The notes beneath the pieces were generated by a model. The model saw only the letters and a list, made by a program, of their open reading frames with translations. It made no database searches and was not told where the DNA came from. Of a stretch of 64,000 nt of DNA, positions 1 through 11,230 are shown piece after piece. The position numbers and the translations under genes are program-made. Source of the DNA: Channallabes apus. Its lineage: Eukaryota; Chordata; Actinopteri; Siluriformes; Clariidae. Each line of letters begins with the position of its first letter. Positions within the stretch are counted from its first letter, which is position 1. The stretch is taken from assembly GCA_030522415.1 (NCBI GenBank), contig CM060109.1:2999655-3063654 (forward strand). Reading direction: 5' to 3'.

Positions 1-156
1 AGGAAACCGGAGTATCCGGAGGAAACCCACCAAGCACGGGGAGAACATGCAAACTCCATGCACACAGAGACGGGAATCGAGCCTGGCCAGGGAATCAAAC
101 CCGGACCCTGGAGGTGCAAGGCGACAGTGCTAACCACTACACCACCGTGCCACCCT
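1..156 (-). repeat. SINE family A, head portion cut by the window edge
   Basis: In reverse complement this reads as a tRNA-like SINE head. It has a box A-like stretch (GGTGTAGTGGTTAGCACTG) followed by two box B-like motifs, GGGTTTGATTCCC and GGCTCGATTCCCG. The same family recurs at 20192, 40919, 48851, 58709 and 59913. The (GAAT)n tail lies outside the window to the left. Confidence 0.8.
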
Positions 157-431
157 AATAAGATTTAATTAAATTTAAATTCTACATTTGTACTGTAATT
201 TTAATACTGTGATTATGAATTCGTTTAACTACAATGTTTCTCTTGATTTTATCCGCTACTACGTGCAGCTCTAAAGGAGCGCGGCTCATTAATCCTGCAG
301 AGAATGAAATGATGTCCGAGGCATCAGTCTATAGTTATATAGCGCCAACCAAATGCTGCCACCGTGAGGTGTGGCGGTAAAACCAGAAAACCGCATGACT
401 AACATCTCTATCTATCTATCTATCTATCTAC

Positions 432-473
<42 letters not shown>

Positions 474-1397
474 CACCTGCCAAAACTGATTTTTTTTTTT
501 TTTTCCCCTTTTGTATCCGATAGTTACTGTCAAATTATCCCCTCCTCTAAGATTTGGTGGCATCATATCCTAGCAGATAGTAATTCAGAATTACTCAGTG
601 AAACTGAGTCCCTTCCTAATATAAATCTGCAGCAGTGAGTAAAATGTCTCACTGTGTAAAAGGAGTGATTCTGAGCGAGCATTAAACTGAGTCAGTACAT
701 GGCAGGAGCATCATTAGAACATCAGACATTAGAAGAGCATCAGAAGAGCATTATGTGAGTGTGGTTTGATGATAAGCGAAGGTCGGAGTGTAATCAGTGT
801 AATCAAACTGGCACACACACACACACACACACGCACACATACACACAAGTCATCTGTGATCTGTAATCAGATTATTTATTTATATTTTTACTTGTAATTA
901 AACTTTTTGTCAATTAATCTACACTAGGATGTTTTCTTTATAACTTCTTTAAGTACTTTATCATTACAGTTTATATCATACAGCTCTTTCTACATTCCTG
1001 TGTCTCTAGATTATCTCTGTAATCCATTAGGGCAGAAAGACGGACTTTTTGAAATTCCGTCAAATAAACAAATAGATAAATAACTAAAATACATAATGAA
1101 TATTATTTATTATTATATTATCTACAGTATATATTAAATACAAGACACCCCAGGATATATACTGTATACGGGATGGGATTAGATGTGAGTAACGATGCAG
1201 ACTTGAGCTTGAGCACAGGTTTAAAAGTTAATTCAAAGGTGAGGAGTTTTGTTGTTGTTGTTGTTGTCTGAATTCATATGCAAGCTTGTTAAACTTTTAA
1301 ATTATTATTATTTAGAATTATTATCATATTGTGTATCAAATAAATTATAAGAAAGATTGTACTGCAATATTGTAGATAGTAAGTTTTAATGTCCATG

Positions 1398-1399
<2 letters not shown>
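157..1399. other. noncoding, no gene seen
   Basis: AT-rich noncoding DNA. It contains a (TATC)n block (406-473), a T-run near 490-504, a short (CA)n at about 813-832 and a (GTT)n at about 1251-1267. I see no open frame with recognisable protein similarity. Confidence 0.6.
406..473. repeat. (TATC)n microsatellite
   Basis: About 17 near-perfect tetranucleotide units with one TACC interruption. Confidence 0.95.

Positions 1400-1469
<70 letters not shown>
1400..1469. repeat. (TG)n microsatellite
   Basis: Uninterrupted TG dinucleotides, about 35 units. Confidence 0.97.
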
Positions 1470-1471
<2 letters not shown>

Positions 1472-1749
1472 AATAGAGAGAGATAACTGATGGTGATTAA
1501 CACGGACACTAAACTTATACTGCTGCATAAATAACTGCATCATTGTCATGCAGATGTCCCAGACAACACACACACACACACACACACCATCCATATTTCC
1601 ACACACACACCCTCAGTATAACCGGAGCAGACGGTGTCATGTGATCGAGAGCGGTTCGGATCAGCCATCTTCCATCAGAGAGGAGTTTACTGCACCTCAC
1701 CGGGGACTGATTTCCCTGAATCGTCATACATTAGCCTCTCAGCATGCTG

Positions 1750-1750
<1 letters not shown>

Positions 1751-1802
<52 letters not shown>
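1751..1802. repeat. (CA)n microsatellite
   Basis: Uninterrupted CA dinucleotides, about 26 units. Open frames crossing it are artefacts of the repeat. Confidence 0.97.
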
Positions 1803-1806
<4 letters not shown>

Positions 1807-2239
1807 GTCAAATTGGATCCCCTGTGATTATGGCCGCGTCTCTCACTGCCACACTGCTTCATTACGATACACTCACTGCTGGAGAATAATTAAATGCTGC
1901 CATATGGCCGAAAGGAAACCTCAGGGACTGTCAGACGACTTAGAAACGTGTGTGTGTGTCTTCACTGACAACACTGAATCACAAGCGTGTATGAGATTCT
2001 GTCCACTTAAACACACATCTCTTGGGATTAGCCACTCCCCCTGTTTGACAACCCTTCTCACGTTATGTGTCCTGAGACGCCTTGACACGTTAGCGCACGC
2101 TAGAATTAGCGTAAAAGATTCTAAACGTTTTCAATGTGTCTTAATAATCCTCTCAGAAATCATGTCAGCTAATCAGCTCATATTACATATAGTTTGTTCA
2201 TCTATAAACAACAATTAAACCCTTTTCCCTGCTGGACCG
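1803..2239. other. noncoding, nothing recognised
   Basis: Unique-looking sequence between a CA microsatellite and the CACGCCCA repeat field. No protein similarity and no repeat boundary was seen. Confidence 0.5.
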
Positions 2240-3670
2240 CATGCAGGTCTTAAAGCCACGCCCATATTTCCCTATTTACAGTATAAGGTCCCACTGATAG
2301 CTGCCTTAATTCCCTTATATGAATATATAGACACGCCCACAATGTGTATCTATATTCATAAAGTCCATGTTCCATGTAATCAGAAACCATTAACTCTATT
2401 TATTATCTTAAAGACAAGCCCACTCAGAGCAGCTCTTATTTCCATATATGGATTAAGACACACCCACATTTCTTCATCTACGGTTATAAAGACATGCCCA
2501 GTAAGAACACATACCGACTCGAGGCACACCCATATTGTCTATATATGGTCATAAAGGCCTGACCATATCTAGATGCGGGACACACCCACATCTGCTATCT
2601 ATGGTCAAAAAGGCGTGGCCTCTAAGATTGTCTCAAATTTACATACCTGGACTCGAGACACGCCCATATCTGTTCTCGATACGTATAAAGCCATTGGGGA
2701 ACAGTATGTATCTCATTGACACATATTGGTTTAAAAAACACCAAAATCTGCCATATATGGACTTAAGGCACACCCACATGAGCGAATTTCCATATATAGA
2801 CATAAGACATGTCCACATCTGCTATTTATGTAACTAGCTGTGGTTAAGGCATTGGACTACGGTTCGGAACATCCCAGGTTCAAACCCCACAACCACCAAG
2901 TTGCCACTGTTGGGTCCTTGAGCAAGGTTGTGTAATGAGATAAAAATGTAAGTCACTCTGGATAAGAGCGTCTGCCAAATGCCTAAATGTAAACGCATGA
3001 TTAGTGAGATTGCTGCTTTTTCCCCTATACACACCCACATTTTCCATGTATGGTCATAATGTCATGGCCACTTAGGATGGCCCACAATAACATATAAAAA
3101 CTTAAGACACACCCACATCTTCTATCTACTGTACTGTTGTAAAGGTATGGGCACTCAAGGTGGCATTCAATTCCATATATGGACTCAAGACACAAGACAC
3201 GCCCACATCTGCTATGTATGATCAAAAAGACATGGCCAGAGTGAAGGCCTGTTATTTCCATATATGGACACAAGACACTCGCACATCTGATAAACATGTT
3301 GACAATAGTATGGCCCCTAGTAATCTCTCAAATTTACATATATGGACACAAGACACTCCCACATCTGTTATCTCTGGTCATAAGTCATGGTCACTGAACT
3401 CCATGGACGAAAATACCATGGAAGTAATATTTCCTATTTTCTTATTTTTTATTTATTTCAAAGCTGCACTTATTTCCATATGTGGACTCTGAGACACGCC
3501 CATATTCGCTTTTAATAGACTTAAAGGCATGCCCACTCAGAGCGCCATTAATATGTATGTAGTCACTCAATGACACGCCCACATTTCTCAGATTTAAAGG
3601 GACACCAGCTTACTGCTGCTTTTCTTTCCTTATAGTTTTTAAGCCACGCCTATTCTACATTTTCAGGCTC
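2240..3670. repeat. degenerate CACGCCCA(C/T) repeat field
   Basis: A motif close to AGACACGCCCACAT recurs about 17 times at irregular spacings of roughly 45 to 150 bp. It is usually preceded by CCATATATGGACT and followed by a CTATNTATGGTCATAAAG-like stretch. Copies are visible near 2262, 2332, 2459, 2525, 2581, 2659, 2769, 3029, 3108, 3198, 3275, 3352, 3494, 3574 and 3644. It looks like an old, eroded tandem repeat with a unit near 80 bp. A SINE (2838-2991) interrupts it, and two more copies lie at about 4948 and 5006. The family is unknown to me. Confidence 0.75.
2838..2991 (+). repeat. tRNA-Ser/Leu-like SINE (family B)
   Basis: The head contains TGGTTAAGGCATTGGACT, which resembles the D-arm and anticodon-arm region of serine tRNAs, and a box B-like GGTTCAAACCCC. 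The tail carries the fish SINE 3' signature CTGGATAAGAGCGTCTGCC, ending in CTAAATGTAAA. A second long copy is at 58100-58268 on the minus strand and a tail fragment is at 20079-20130. The family resembles V-SINE-type elements; that naming is from memory. Confidence 0.75.
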
Positions 3671-4375
3671 AAGTCTTTGAATATAGCTCTATTTGATGCT
3701 AACCCGCTAGCCTGCTAACTTTTTCGTTAAAGTGATTTTGTTAATCTTTCTTAAGGATTATTTTTAAAACAGTTATGTGCTTATTAGATGATCATTATGG
3801 ATGTGATCATTCTAATCCACGTGCTCATATTTCTGTGCAGCAGCGGTCCAACTCAATAACGCTAAGCATCAGGACGGGGTATTAATAATCATTCGTGGAT
3901 CAGTTTGCATGTGATTAATTTGCTAAAATTAGTTTTTAGTCTTCACACCGAGGTCTTACATCAGAGACGTGGAGCGGCGCTAAAATCTCATAAAACATCC
4001 TCTTACCAGGAGTGAAATATTTAGACTTCCTAAATGTCAGAATATTGCAATGATCTTTATAGAGAAAGGTAAATATTAAAGTGTTCAGTGTGTTTGCGCT
4101 CTCTCACTTCTTTATCGCACATCTCTGAGAGATTTCATAAAGAGCTTCTCATCTACTCCGAGCTGTAGAAGCCCACCTGATCCTGACAGAGAGGAGAAGA
4201 TTTAAAGAAGGTTTAATATTCCAGTCGCATTCTCCGTCTCACATCGACCGGGTTGGAGTTTGTTTTACAAACCGCCAGCTTTATTACGCCACTTGTTTAG
4301 AGGAAAACAGCAAAGAATCCTGGCGGGAAAACCTCCTGAAAGCTAAACGAGTGACTTCAGAGAGTTCATTTTAAC
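3671..4375. other. noncoding, nothing recognised
   Basis: No open frame with protein similarity and no clear repeat. It separates the CACGCCCA field from the purine tract. Confidence 0.5.
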
Positions 4376-4890
4376 AAGCTTAGAGAGAGACAGACAGAGA
4401 CAGACAGATAGAGAGAGGGAGAGAGTGCTCTGAGTGACCAGAAAAAAGACAAAGAAATAAAATAAAAGACATATAAATAAAGACAGACAGATTAGGAGAA
4501 AGGAAGAGTGACTACGGGAGACAGACATACAGAAAGAGAAAAAGACATTGCCCGAAAGAGACAAAGAAGAAGAGAGAAAGACAGAACAGAATGAAAGAGA
4601 GATTGACAGACAGACAGAGCGAGATAGAGGCAGAGGGAGACAGAAAGAAAGAATAAATAAAAGAGTCAGAGAGATGGGAAGAAAGGCAAGGAGAAATAGA
4701 AAAAGAGAATGAAAGAGAAGGACAAAGTAAATGAAACGGGTCTAAAGGACAAAGACAGACGTACAGCGTGAGACAGAGACTAAAGAAATGAAAGGAGAGA
4801 AAAGGGGACAGACAGACAGACATATATGCAAAGAGACTGAGAGAGACAAACAGAAATAAAGAAACCAGGAGAAAAAAAAGAGAGAAACAG
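4376..4890. repeat. purine-rich GAGA/GACAGA tract
   Basis: About 515 bp on the + strand consist mainly of A and G with scattered single C, built from loosely repeated AGACAGA, GAGAGA and AAAGA words. The minus-strand frames here are Ser/Leu/Phe-rich low-complexity shadows, not genes. Confidence 0.85.
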
Positions 4891-4914
4891 AGAGACAGAG
4901 GAAATGTGGATGTG

Positions 4915-5030
4915 TTTATGTTCTGCTTTACATATATGGGCTCGAAGACACGCCCACCTTCCCTATCTACAGTACAGCGTTTTATTTACATATGTGTCTC
5001 AAAGACACGCCTATATTCTCGGCTTGAAAG
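4915..5030. repeat. two more CACGCCCA-type repeat copies
   Basis: TACATATATGGGCTCGAAGA followed by CACGCCCACC, then a second CACGCCTAT at about 5006. This matches the field at 2240-3670 and shows that the field once extended across, or was split by, the sequence between. Confidence 0.65.
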
Positions 5031-5264
5031 ACATTGCACTTTAGAGCTGACCTCATGCAGCTATAGTAAGAATCAAAGTCTCCATCCAAAATTATTGGCA
5101 CCCTTGTAGAAAATGAATGGAAATTGTAACTCATAGATTACAAATTACAAATGTTTATTACAAATTATTTAGTTTTTAAATTATTACATTGTTTAATTTA
5201 AAAACAACTCTTATAAACAGTAATAATTTATTTAGAAATTATAGGTAACAAAATAATGGAACCA

Positions 5265-5952
5265 TTAAACAGCCCCTATTATGCTTTATCAAATATGATC
5301 TTTCATGCAGTGTGTCATGTGGCTGTATGTGAACATAAACTATCTGTGACGCCGACACTGCACCATGAATGAAGTTTTTGTCTATTAAAAAAAGAGTCGG
5401 CTCACATTCGCCTAAACGAGTCATTCGAATCTTTTTCTGTTACGGATCCACGTCACTACGTAACATATTTGCATAATGTCCGTCCACGTTCTACATCGCG
5501 AACAACTTGCCCACCATCTTACAATCAACGTTACCGCACTCTTATTAACATGTGACACTTACCACTGAGAGACGTCCGGCTCCAGTCGTGCTGCCGAAAC
5601 AGTTTCTTGTCGATGTGCCACTTCAACCGTTTCATCGTCAGACTCCGGCTCGAATCGATACGGTAAAACCGACGCCATCTTTAAAAACCAGCGGTAGACC
5701 AATCATAAAGGGCCGCGCCATCTGACCAATCACAGCAGTGAGGGCTCACAGAGAGGAGGGGTTTAGACAGACTCAATCTTCGAATTACTTCACACGAGTC
5801 GTTTACGAATCATTTAGAAATGGAGTAAAATTAAATCTATTTTTGTAGAAAACTAAAGTGTTTTTTGACCTTGTATACATGTAAACCTGTTTTAAGAGAC
5901 TCATTGAGCAATATTAGCAACATTTACTACTGGCATAATAGGGACACTTTAA
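5265..5952. mobile_element. TTAA-flanked MITE (piggyBac- or Kolobok-like)
   Basis: The element body is 5269-5948 (680 bp), flanked on both sides by TTAA (5265-5268 and 5949-5952). The left end reads ACAGCCCCTATTATGC and the reverse complement of the right end reads AGTGTCCCTATTATGC, so the terminal inverted repeats match at about 13 of 16 positions. No transposase frame is present. TTAA duplication is typical of piggyBac and Kolobok transposons; the termini alone do not decide between them. The interior has two inverted-CCAAT-like ACCAATCA boxes near 5700 and 5730 and a GC-rich stretch, possibly a captured promoter. Confidence 0.8.
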
Positions 5953-6039
5953 AATATACAGTGATATGCGAAGAATAAAGAATTTCACTGTGGAGTGATG
6001 CATGTGTGACAAATAATGGCTGAACTTAACTTAAAACGT

Positions 6040-7278
6040 TTATAGTCGGCCCCCAAGTTCTCCCACTTAAAAAGATGAGAGAGGCCTGTAATTTTCATCA
6101 TAGGTGAACCTCAACTACTGTATGAGAGACATAATAATAACAAAAACAAACAAAACAGAAAACTGTAGACCTGCACCAGGCTGGGAGACTGAATCTGCAG
6201 TAGGTGAGCAGCTTGGTGTGAAGAAATCAACTGTGGGAGCAATTATTAGAAAATGGAAGACATACAAGACCACGGACAATCTCCCTCCATCTGGGTCTCC
6301 ACGCGAGATCTCACACTGTGGGGTCAAAATGATCACAAGAACTTTGAGCAAAAATCCCAGAACCACACAGGAGGACCTAGTGAATGACCTGCAGAGAGCC
6401 GGGACCAAAGTAACAAAGGCTACCATCAGTAACACACTGTACCACCATGTATGACTCAAATCCTGCAGGGCCAGACGTGTCCCCCTGCTTAAGACCAGTA
6501 CATGTCCAGGCCCGTCTGAAGTGTGCTAGAGAGCATTTGGATGATCCAGAGGAGGATTGAGAGAATGTCATATGGTCAGATGAAACCAAAATAGAACTTC
6601 ATGTTTGGAGGAGAAAGAAAGCTGAGTTGCATCCAAAGAACACCAGACCTACTGTGAAGCTTAGGGGTGGAGACATCAGGCTTTGGGGCTGTTTTTCTGC
6701 AAAGGGACCAGGACGACTGATCCGTGTAAAGGAAAGAATGAAGCAAGGGTACTAAAGATGAGACATGGCTGGGTCTTTCAGCATGACAATAATCCCAAAC
6801 ACACCACCTGGATAATGGAGGAGTGGCTTCGTAAGAAGCATTTCAAGGTCCTGGAGTGGCCTGATCTCCAGATCTCAAAATCTTTGGAGGTAATTGAAAG
6901 TCCGTGTTGACCAGTGACAGCCCTGAAACATCACTGCTCTAGAGGAGATCTGCATGGAGGAACGGGCCAAAATACCAGCAACAGTGTTTGAAAACCTTGT
7001 GAAGACTATATATACAGTATATATTCATTACCAACGAAGGGGATATAACAAAGTATTTAGATGAAATTATGTTATTGACCAAATACTTATTTTCCGCCAT
7101 AATTTGCAAAAAAAATATTTTTAATCCAACAATGTGATTTTATGGATTATTTTTCTTATTTTGTCTCTCATACTGTAGTTGAGGTTCACCTCTGATGAAC
7201 ACTACAGGCCTCTCTCATCTTTTTCAGTGGGAGAACTTGCACAATTGCTGGCTGACTAAATACTTTTTTGCCCCACTG
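6040..7278 (+). mobile_element. decayed Tc1/mariner-family transposon
   Basis: The right terminus ends in TTTTTTGCCCCACTG, followed by TA at 7279-7280, the classic Tc1 end. Long subterminal inverted repeats share AAGATGAGAGAGGCCTGTA at about 6073-6091 and, inverted, at about 7205-7223; the AGGTGAACCTCAACTA block lies next to each. The left outer terminus is eroded or deleted (about 6040). A broken transposase lies between the repeats. The element is dead. Confidence 0.9.
6104..6910 (+). pseudogene. Tc1 transposase pseudogene
   Basis: The first open stretch (6104-6454) carries the N-terminal DNA-binding part of a Tc1 transposase: a helix-turn-helix with [19 protein letters not shown], then the bipartite region with SGSPREIS (a decayed GRP-type box) and [17 protein letters not shown]. 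Frameshifts and stops follow through 6455-6680. A second open stretch (6683-6910) has the catalytic-core fragment WVFQHDNNPKHT, which includes the second catalytic Asp, and WPDLQ near the C-terminus. Intact Tc1 transposases are about 340 residues; this copy cannot encode one. Confidence 0.88.
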
Positions 7279-8448
7279 TATTTTTACAAATTTTTTCTAT
7301 TATATATACAATTTTCCACTTGCTCATTAATGCCCCATTAATTTTGAGAGTTTTCCACATATCCTGTTTCTCTGTGCTATAAATACGAGGCTGCACATAT
7401 CAGCCTTAAACCAGGCTGCCTCTCCCAGGAGGTTAAGGCCTGGCCGTAGAAAGAACTTGTACCGGGATGATGAGACATTAATCAACACAGAGATAATTAA
7501 AAAGCGATGTTTTGTATGCTAATGATCATGTTGGAGTTGAGAGAGATCGCTTTATACATTTCTCGAACCTCGTTAGTGCAAAAATATACAATGTCCTTGT
7601 ATGGCCTTAAAATTAATTGCTTTGTTATTCATTTTATGCATTAATTATTGTCTTTATAAAATGCACATCCCGCTGGCGTTTGTTCTGGCTGTACTTTAAT
7701 CTGTTGCTTTTTGTGTGTCGGTGATGGTGTGGTGTAATGGACACGGCCAATGCTGTAAAGCTGAATTAAAATGAATGCAACTGAATTGAACTGAGAGAAA
7801 AGAGAGAGAGAGAGAGAGAAAGGGAGAATGATAGACAGATAAATCTTCTTTACAGATCTGTTCCCCCATCAGAACTCATTGATTAGCTGCGCTAGGTTTG
7901 GAGGTCATTAACCAGGCATGTTTGAAATGTCAGTAGTGATTTTGGAAATGATTTAATTGAGCTCACGTCAGTCTGCGAAGTCGGCTGTCTCCCTGTTGGA
8001 TAAAATAAAATGTTCCTCTTTGGAGAGGAAGTAAATGCTCCCCTGTTTACCTGAGCGCAAAAGAAGAAGAAAAAAAACCCCATTTTGAGACTTGATCTTA
8101 ATGAGCTGAGAGAGAGACTGAGAAGAGCTTGATCATGTCACTGAGAAATCACAAACACTGGCACTGGAGACTCCTTTCATACGCGTTTCAGAAATGTCTC
8201 CTTACAGAGAACGTCACCATGTCAACCTTCTGGCCAATCAGAGCTCAGGATTTAACAGGACGTTATCTGTGGACGTAACCCTTCCTTTATACGGTGCTAT
8301 ATTTACTTTATATCAGGGTAATAATCCAGACCTGAAACTAAGTGGAATTGATTTGTATTAAACAGGAGAGACAGAAAAGTGAGAGAGAATGAATCAGACA
8401 AATAAAGCGATCAATGTTATTATGCTAAACAGATATAATCCCTGGCAG

Positions 8449-8449
<1 letters not shown>
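7279..8449. other. noncoding, contains duplicated block copy A
   Basis: A (GA)n lies at about 7796-7819. Block 7861-7980 is a diverged copy of 8535-8658 (see that entry). The rest shows no gene or clear repeat. Confidence 0.55.
7861..7980 (+). repeat. diverged direct duplication, copy A
   Basis: Shares with 8535-8658 the words CATTGATTAGCTG, GAAATGTCA and ATGATTT in the same order and spacing. I judge about 70 percent identity by eye. The function is unknown. Confidence 0.7.
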
Positions 8450-8513
<64 letters not shown>

Positions 8514-8516
8514 TGT
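8450..8516. repeat. (GT)n microsatellite
   Basis: About 30 GT units ending in GCGCGTG. Confidence 0.96.
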
Positions 8517-8534
8517 CAGACGTGGCTTCAGGCC

Positions 8535-8658
8535 TGCTCCTCATCAGAGCTCATTGATTAGCTGTTCTGTATTTGGACGTCATTAGCATCGTGTCTGAAA
8601 TGTCAATAATGGCTTCAGAGATGATTTCGATTAAAGCGTGCTGGTCTGAGACAGGAGC
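8535..8658 (+). repeat. diverged direct duplication, copy B
   Basis: Counterpart of 7861-7980, with ATCAGAGCTCATTGATTAGC, GGACGTCATTAG, TCTGAAATGTCAATAATGG and GAGATGATTT in matching order. The two copies lie 674 bp apart in direct orientation. Confidence 0.7.
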
Positions 8659-8699
8659 AAGAGAGGCATTACACACTGCAGGAAACACACTGTGCTAGT

Positions 8700-11230
8700 G
8701 TTCATCTGTGGGGTGTTGAGCCCAGATACCTGTGCAGTATTCACCTGTACAGGTGTGTATTTAGCTGTGTTAGTGTTTACCTGTGCAGGTGGTTAGTTAA
8801 CTGTGTTAGTGTTTAGCTGTGTTAGTGTTTACCTGTGCAGGTGGTTAGTTAACTGTGTTAGTGTTTAGCTGTGTTAGTGTTTAGCTGTGCAGATGTTTAG
8901 TTAGATGTGTTAGTGTTTAGCTATGCAGATGTTTAGTTAGGTGTGTTAGTGTTTAACTGTGCAGGTGTTTAGTTAGATGTCTTCGTGTTTAACTGTGCAG
9001 GTGTTTAGTTAGATGTGTTAGTGTTTAGCTGTGCAGATCTTTATTTACATGTGTTAGTGTTTAACTTGGCAGATGTTTAGTTAGATGTGTTAGTGTTTAG
9101 CTGTGCAGATGTTTAGTTAGCTGTGTTAGCTGTGTTAATGTTTAACTGTACAGATGTTTAATTAGCTGTGTTAGTGTTTAACCGTGCAGATGGTAAGTTA
9201 GCTGTTTTAGTGTTTAACTGTACAGATGTTTATTTAGCTGTGTTAGTGTTTAACTGTGCAGATGGTTAGTTAGCTGTGTTAGTGTTTAACTGTACAGATG
9301 TTTAGTTAGATGTATTACTGTTTAGCTGCGCAGATGTTTAGTTAGATGTGTTAGTGTTTAGCTGTGCAGATGGTTAGTTAGCTGTGTTAGTGTTTAACTG
9401 TACAGATGTTTAGTTAGATGTGTTGGTGTTTATCTGTGCAGGTGTTTAGTTAGTTGTGTTACTGTTTAACTGTGCAGATGTTTAGTTGAATTTGTTAGTG
9501 TTTAGCTGTGCAGATCTTTATTTACATGTGTTAGTGTTTAACTGTGCAGATGTTTAGTTAGATGTGTTAGTGTTTAGCTATGCAGATGTTTAGTTAGATG
9601 TGTTAGTGTTTAGCTGTGCAGATGTTTAGTTAGATGTGTTAGTGTTTAGCTGTGCAGATGTTTAGTTAGATGTGTTAGTGTTTAGCTGTGCAGATGTTTA
9701 GTTAGATGTGTTAGTGTTTAGCTATGCAGATGTTTAGTTAGGTGTGTTAGTGTTTAACTGTGCAGATGTTTAGTTAGATGTGTTAGTGTTTAGCTGTGCA
9801 GATGCTTATTTACATGTGTTAGTGTTTAACTGTGAGGATGGTTATTTAGCTGTTTTAGTGTTTAACTGTACAGATGGTTAATTAGCTGTATTAGTGTTTA
9901 ACTGTGCAGATGTTTATTTACATGTGTTAGTGTTTAGCTGTGCAGATGTTTATTTACATGTGTTAGTGTTTAACTGTACAGATGTTTAATTAGCTGTGTT
10001 AGTGTTTAACTGTGCAGATGGTTAGTTAGCTGTGTTAGTGTTTAGCTGTGCAGATGTTTAGTTAGCTGTGTTATTGTTTAACTGTACAGATGTTTAATTA
10101 GCTGTGTTAGTGTTTAACTGTGCAGATGGTTAGTTAGCTGTGTTAGTGTTTAGCTGTGCCGATGTTTAATTAGCTATGTTAGTGTTTAGCTGTACAGATG
10201 TTTAGTTAGATTTGGTGTTGTTTAACTGTGCAGATGTTTACTTAGCTGTGTTGGTGTTTAGCTATGTAGGTGTTTAGTTAGATGTCTTGGTGTTTAGCTG
10301 TGCAGGTGTTTATTTAGATATGTTAGTGTTTAACTGTGCAGATGGTTAGTTGGATGTGTTAGTGTTTAACTGTGCAGATGTTTAGTTAGATGTTCGTGTT
10401 TACCTGTGCAGGTGTTTATTTAGATGTGTTAGTGTGTAACTGTGCAGATGTTTAGTTAGATGTGTTAGTGTTTAGCTGTGCAGATATTTAGTTAGCTGTG
10501 TTAGTGTTTAACTGTACAGATGTTTAATTAGCTGTGTTAGTGTCTATCTGTGCAGATGGTTAGTTAGCTGTGTTTGTGTTTAGCTGCGCAGATGTTTAGT
10601 TAGATGTGTTAGTGTTTAGCTGTGCAGATGGTTAATTAGATGTGTTAGTGTTTAACTGTCTAGGTGTTTAGTTATATGTGTTGGTGTTTATCTGTGCAGG
10701 TGTTTAGTTAGCTGTGTTACTGTTTAGCTGTGCAGATCTTTTTTTACATGTGTTAATGTTTAACTGTGCAGATGTTTAGTTAGATGTGTTAGTGTTTAGC
10801 TGTGCAGATGTTTAGTTAGCTGTGTTAGTGTTTAGCTGTGCAGATGATTAATTAGCTGTGTTAGTGTTTAACCGTGCAGATGGTAAGTTAGCTGTTTTAG
10901 TGTTTAACTGTACAGATGTTTATTTAGCTGTGTTAGTGTTTAACTGTGCAGATGGTTAGTTAGATGTATTACTGTTTAACTGTGCAGGTGTTTAGTTAGA
11001 TGTCTTAGTGCTTAAATGTGCAGATGTTTAGTTAGATGTGTTAGTGTTTAGCTGTGCAGATGTTTATTTACATGTGTTAGTGTTTAACTGTACAGGTGTG
11101 TATTTAGCTGTGTTAGTATTCACATGTGATGGTTAGTTTGCTGTGTTAGTGTTTACCTGTGAAGATGTTTAATTAGCTGTGTTAGTGTTTAGCTGTGCAG
11201 ATGTTTAGTTAGCTGTGTTAGTGTTTAGCT
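8700..11230. repeat. 36-bp minisatellite, left half
   Basis: Tandem units of 36 bp. One phase of the unit runs TTAGTGTTTAGCTGTGCAGA followed by TGTTTAGTTAGATGTG. Unit variants differ at a few fixed sites: AGCTG or AACTG, GTGCAG or GTACAG, TTTAGTTA, TTTAATTA, TTTATTTA or GGTTAGTTA, and GATGTG, GCTGTG or CATGTG. About 70 units are present. The same array continues at 14727-17190, the two halves being separated by an LTR element inserted at 11230. The outer units (before about 8760) are more diverged. Confidence 0.95.

Noticed and set aside
4343..4823. Hydrophobic Ser/Leu/Phe-rich minus-strand proteins
   Set aside because: Translation of a pyrimidine-rich low-complexity strand; no start context, domain or splice support.
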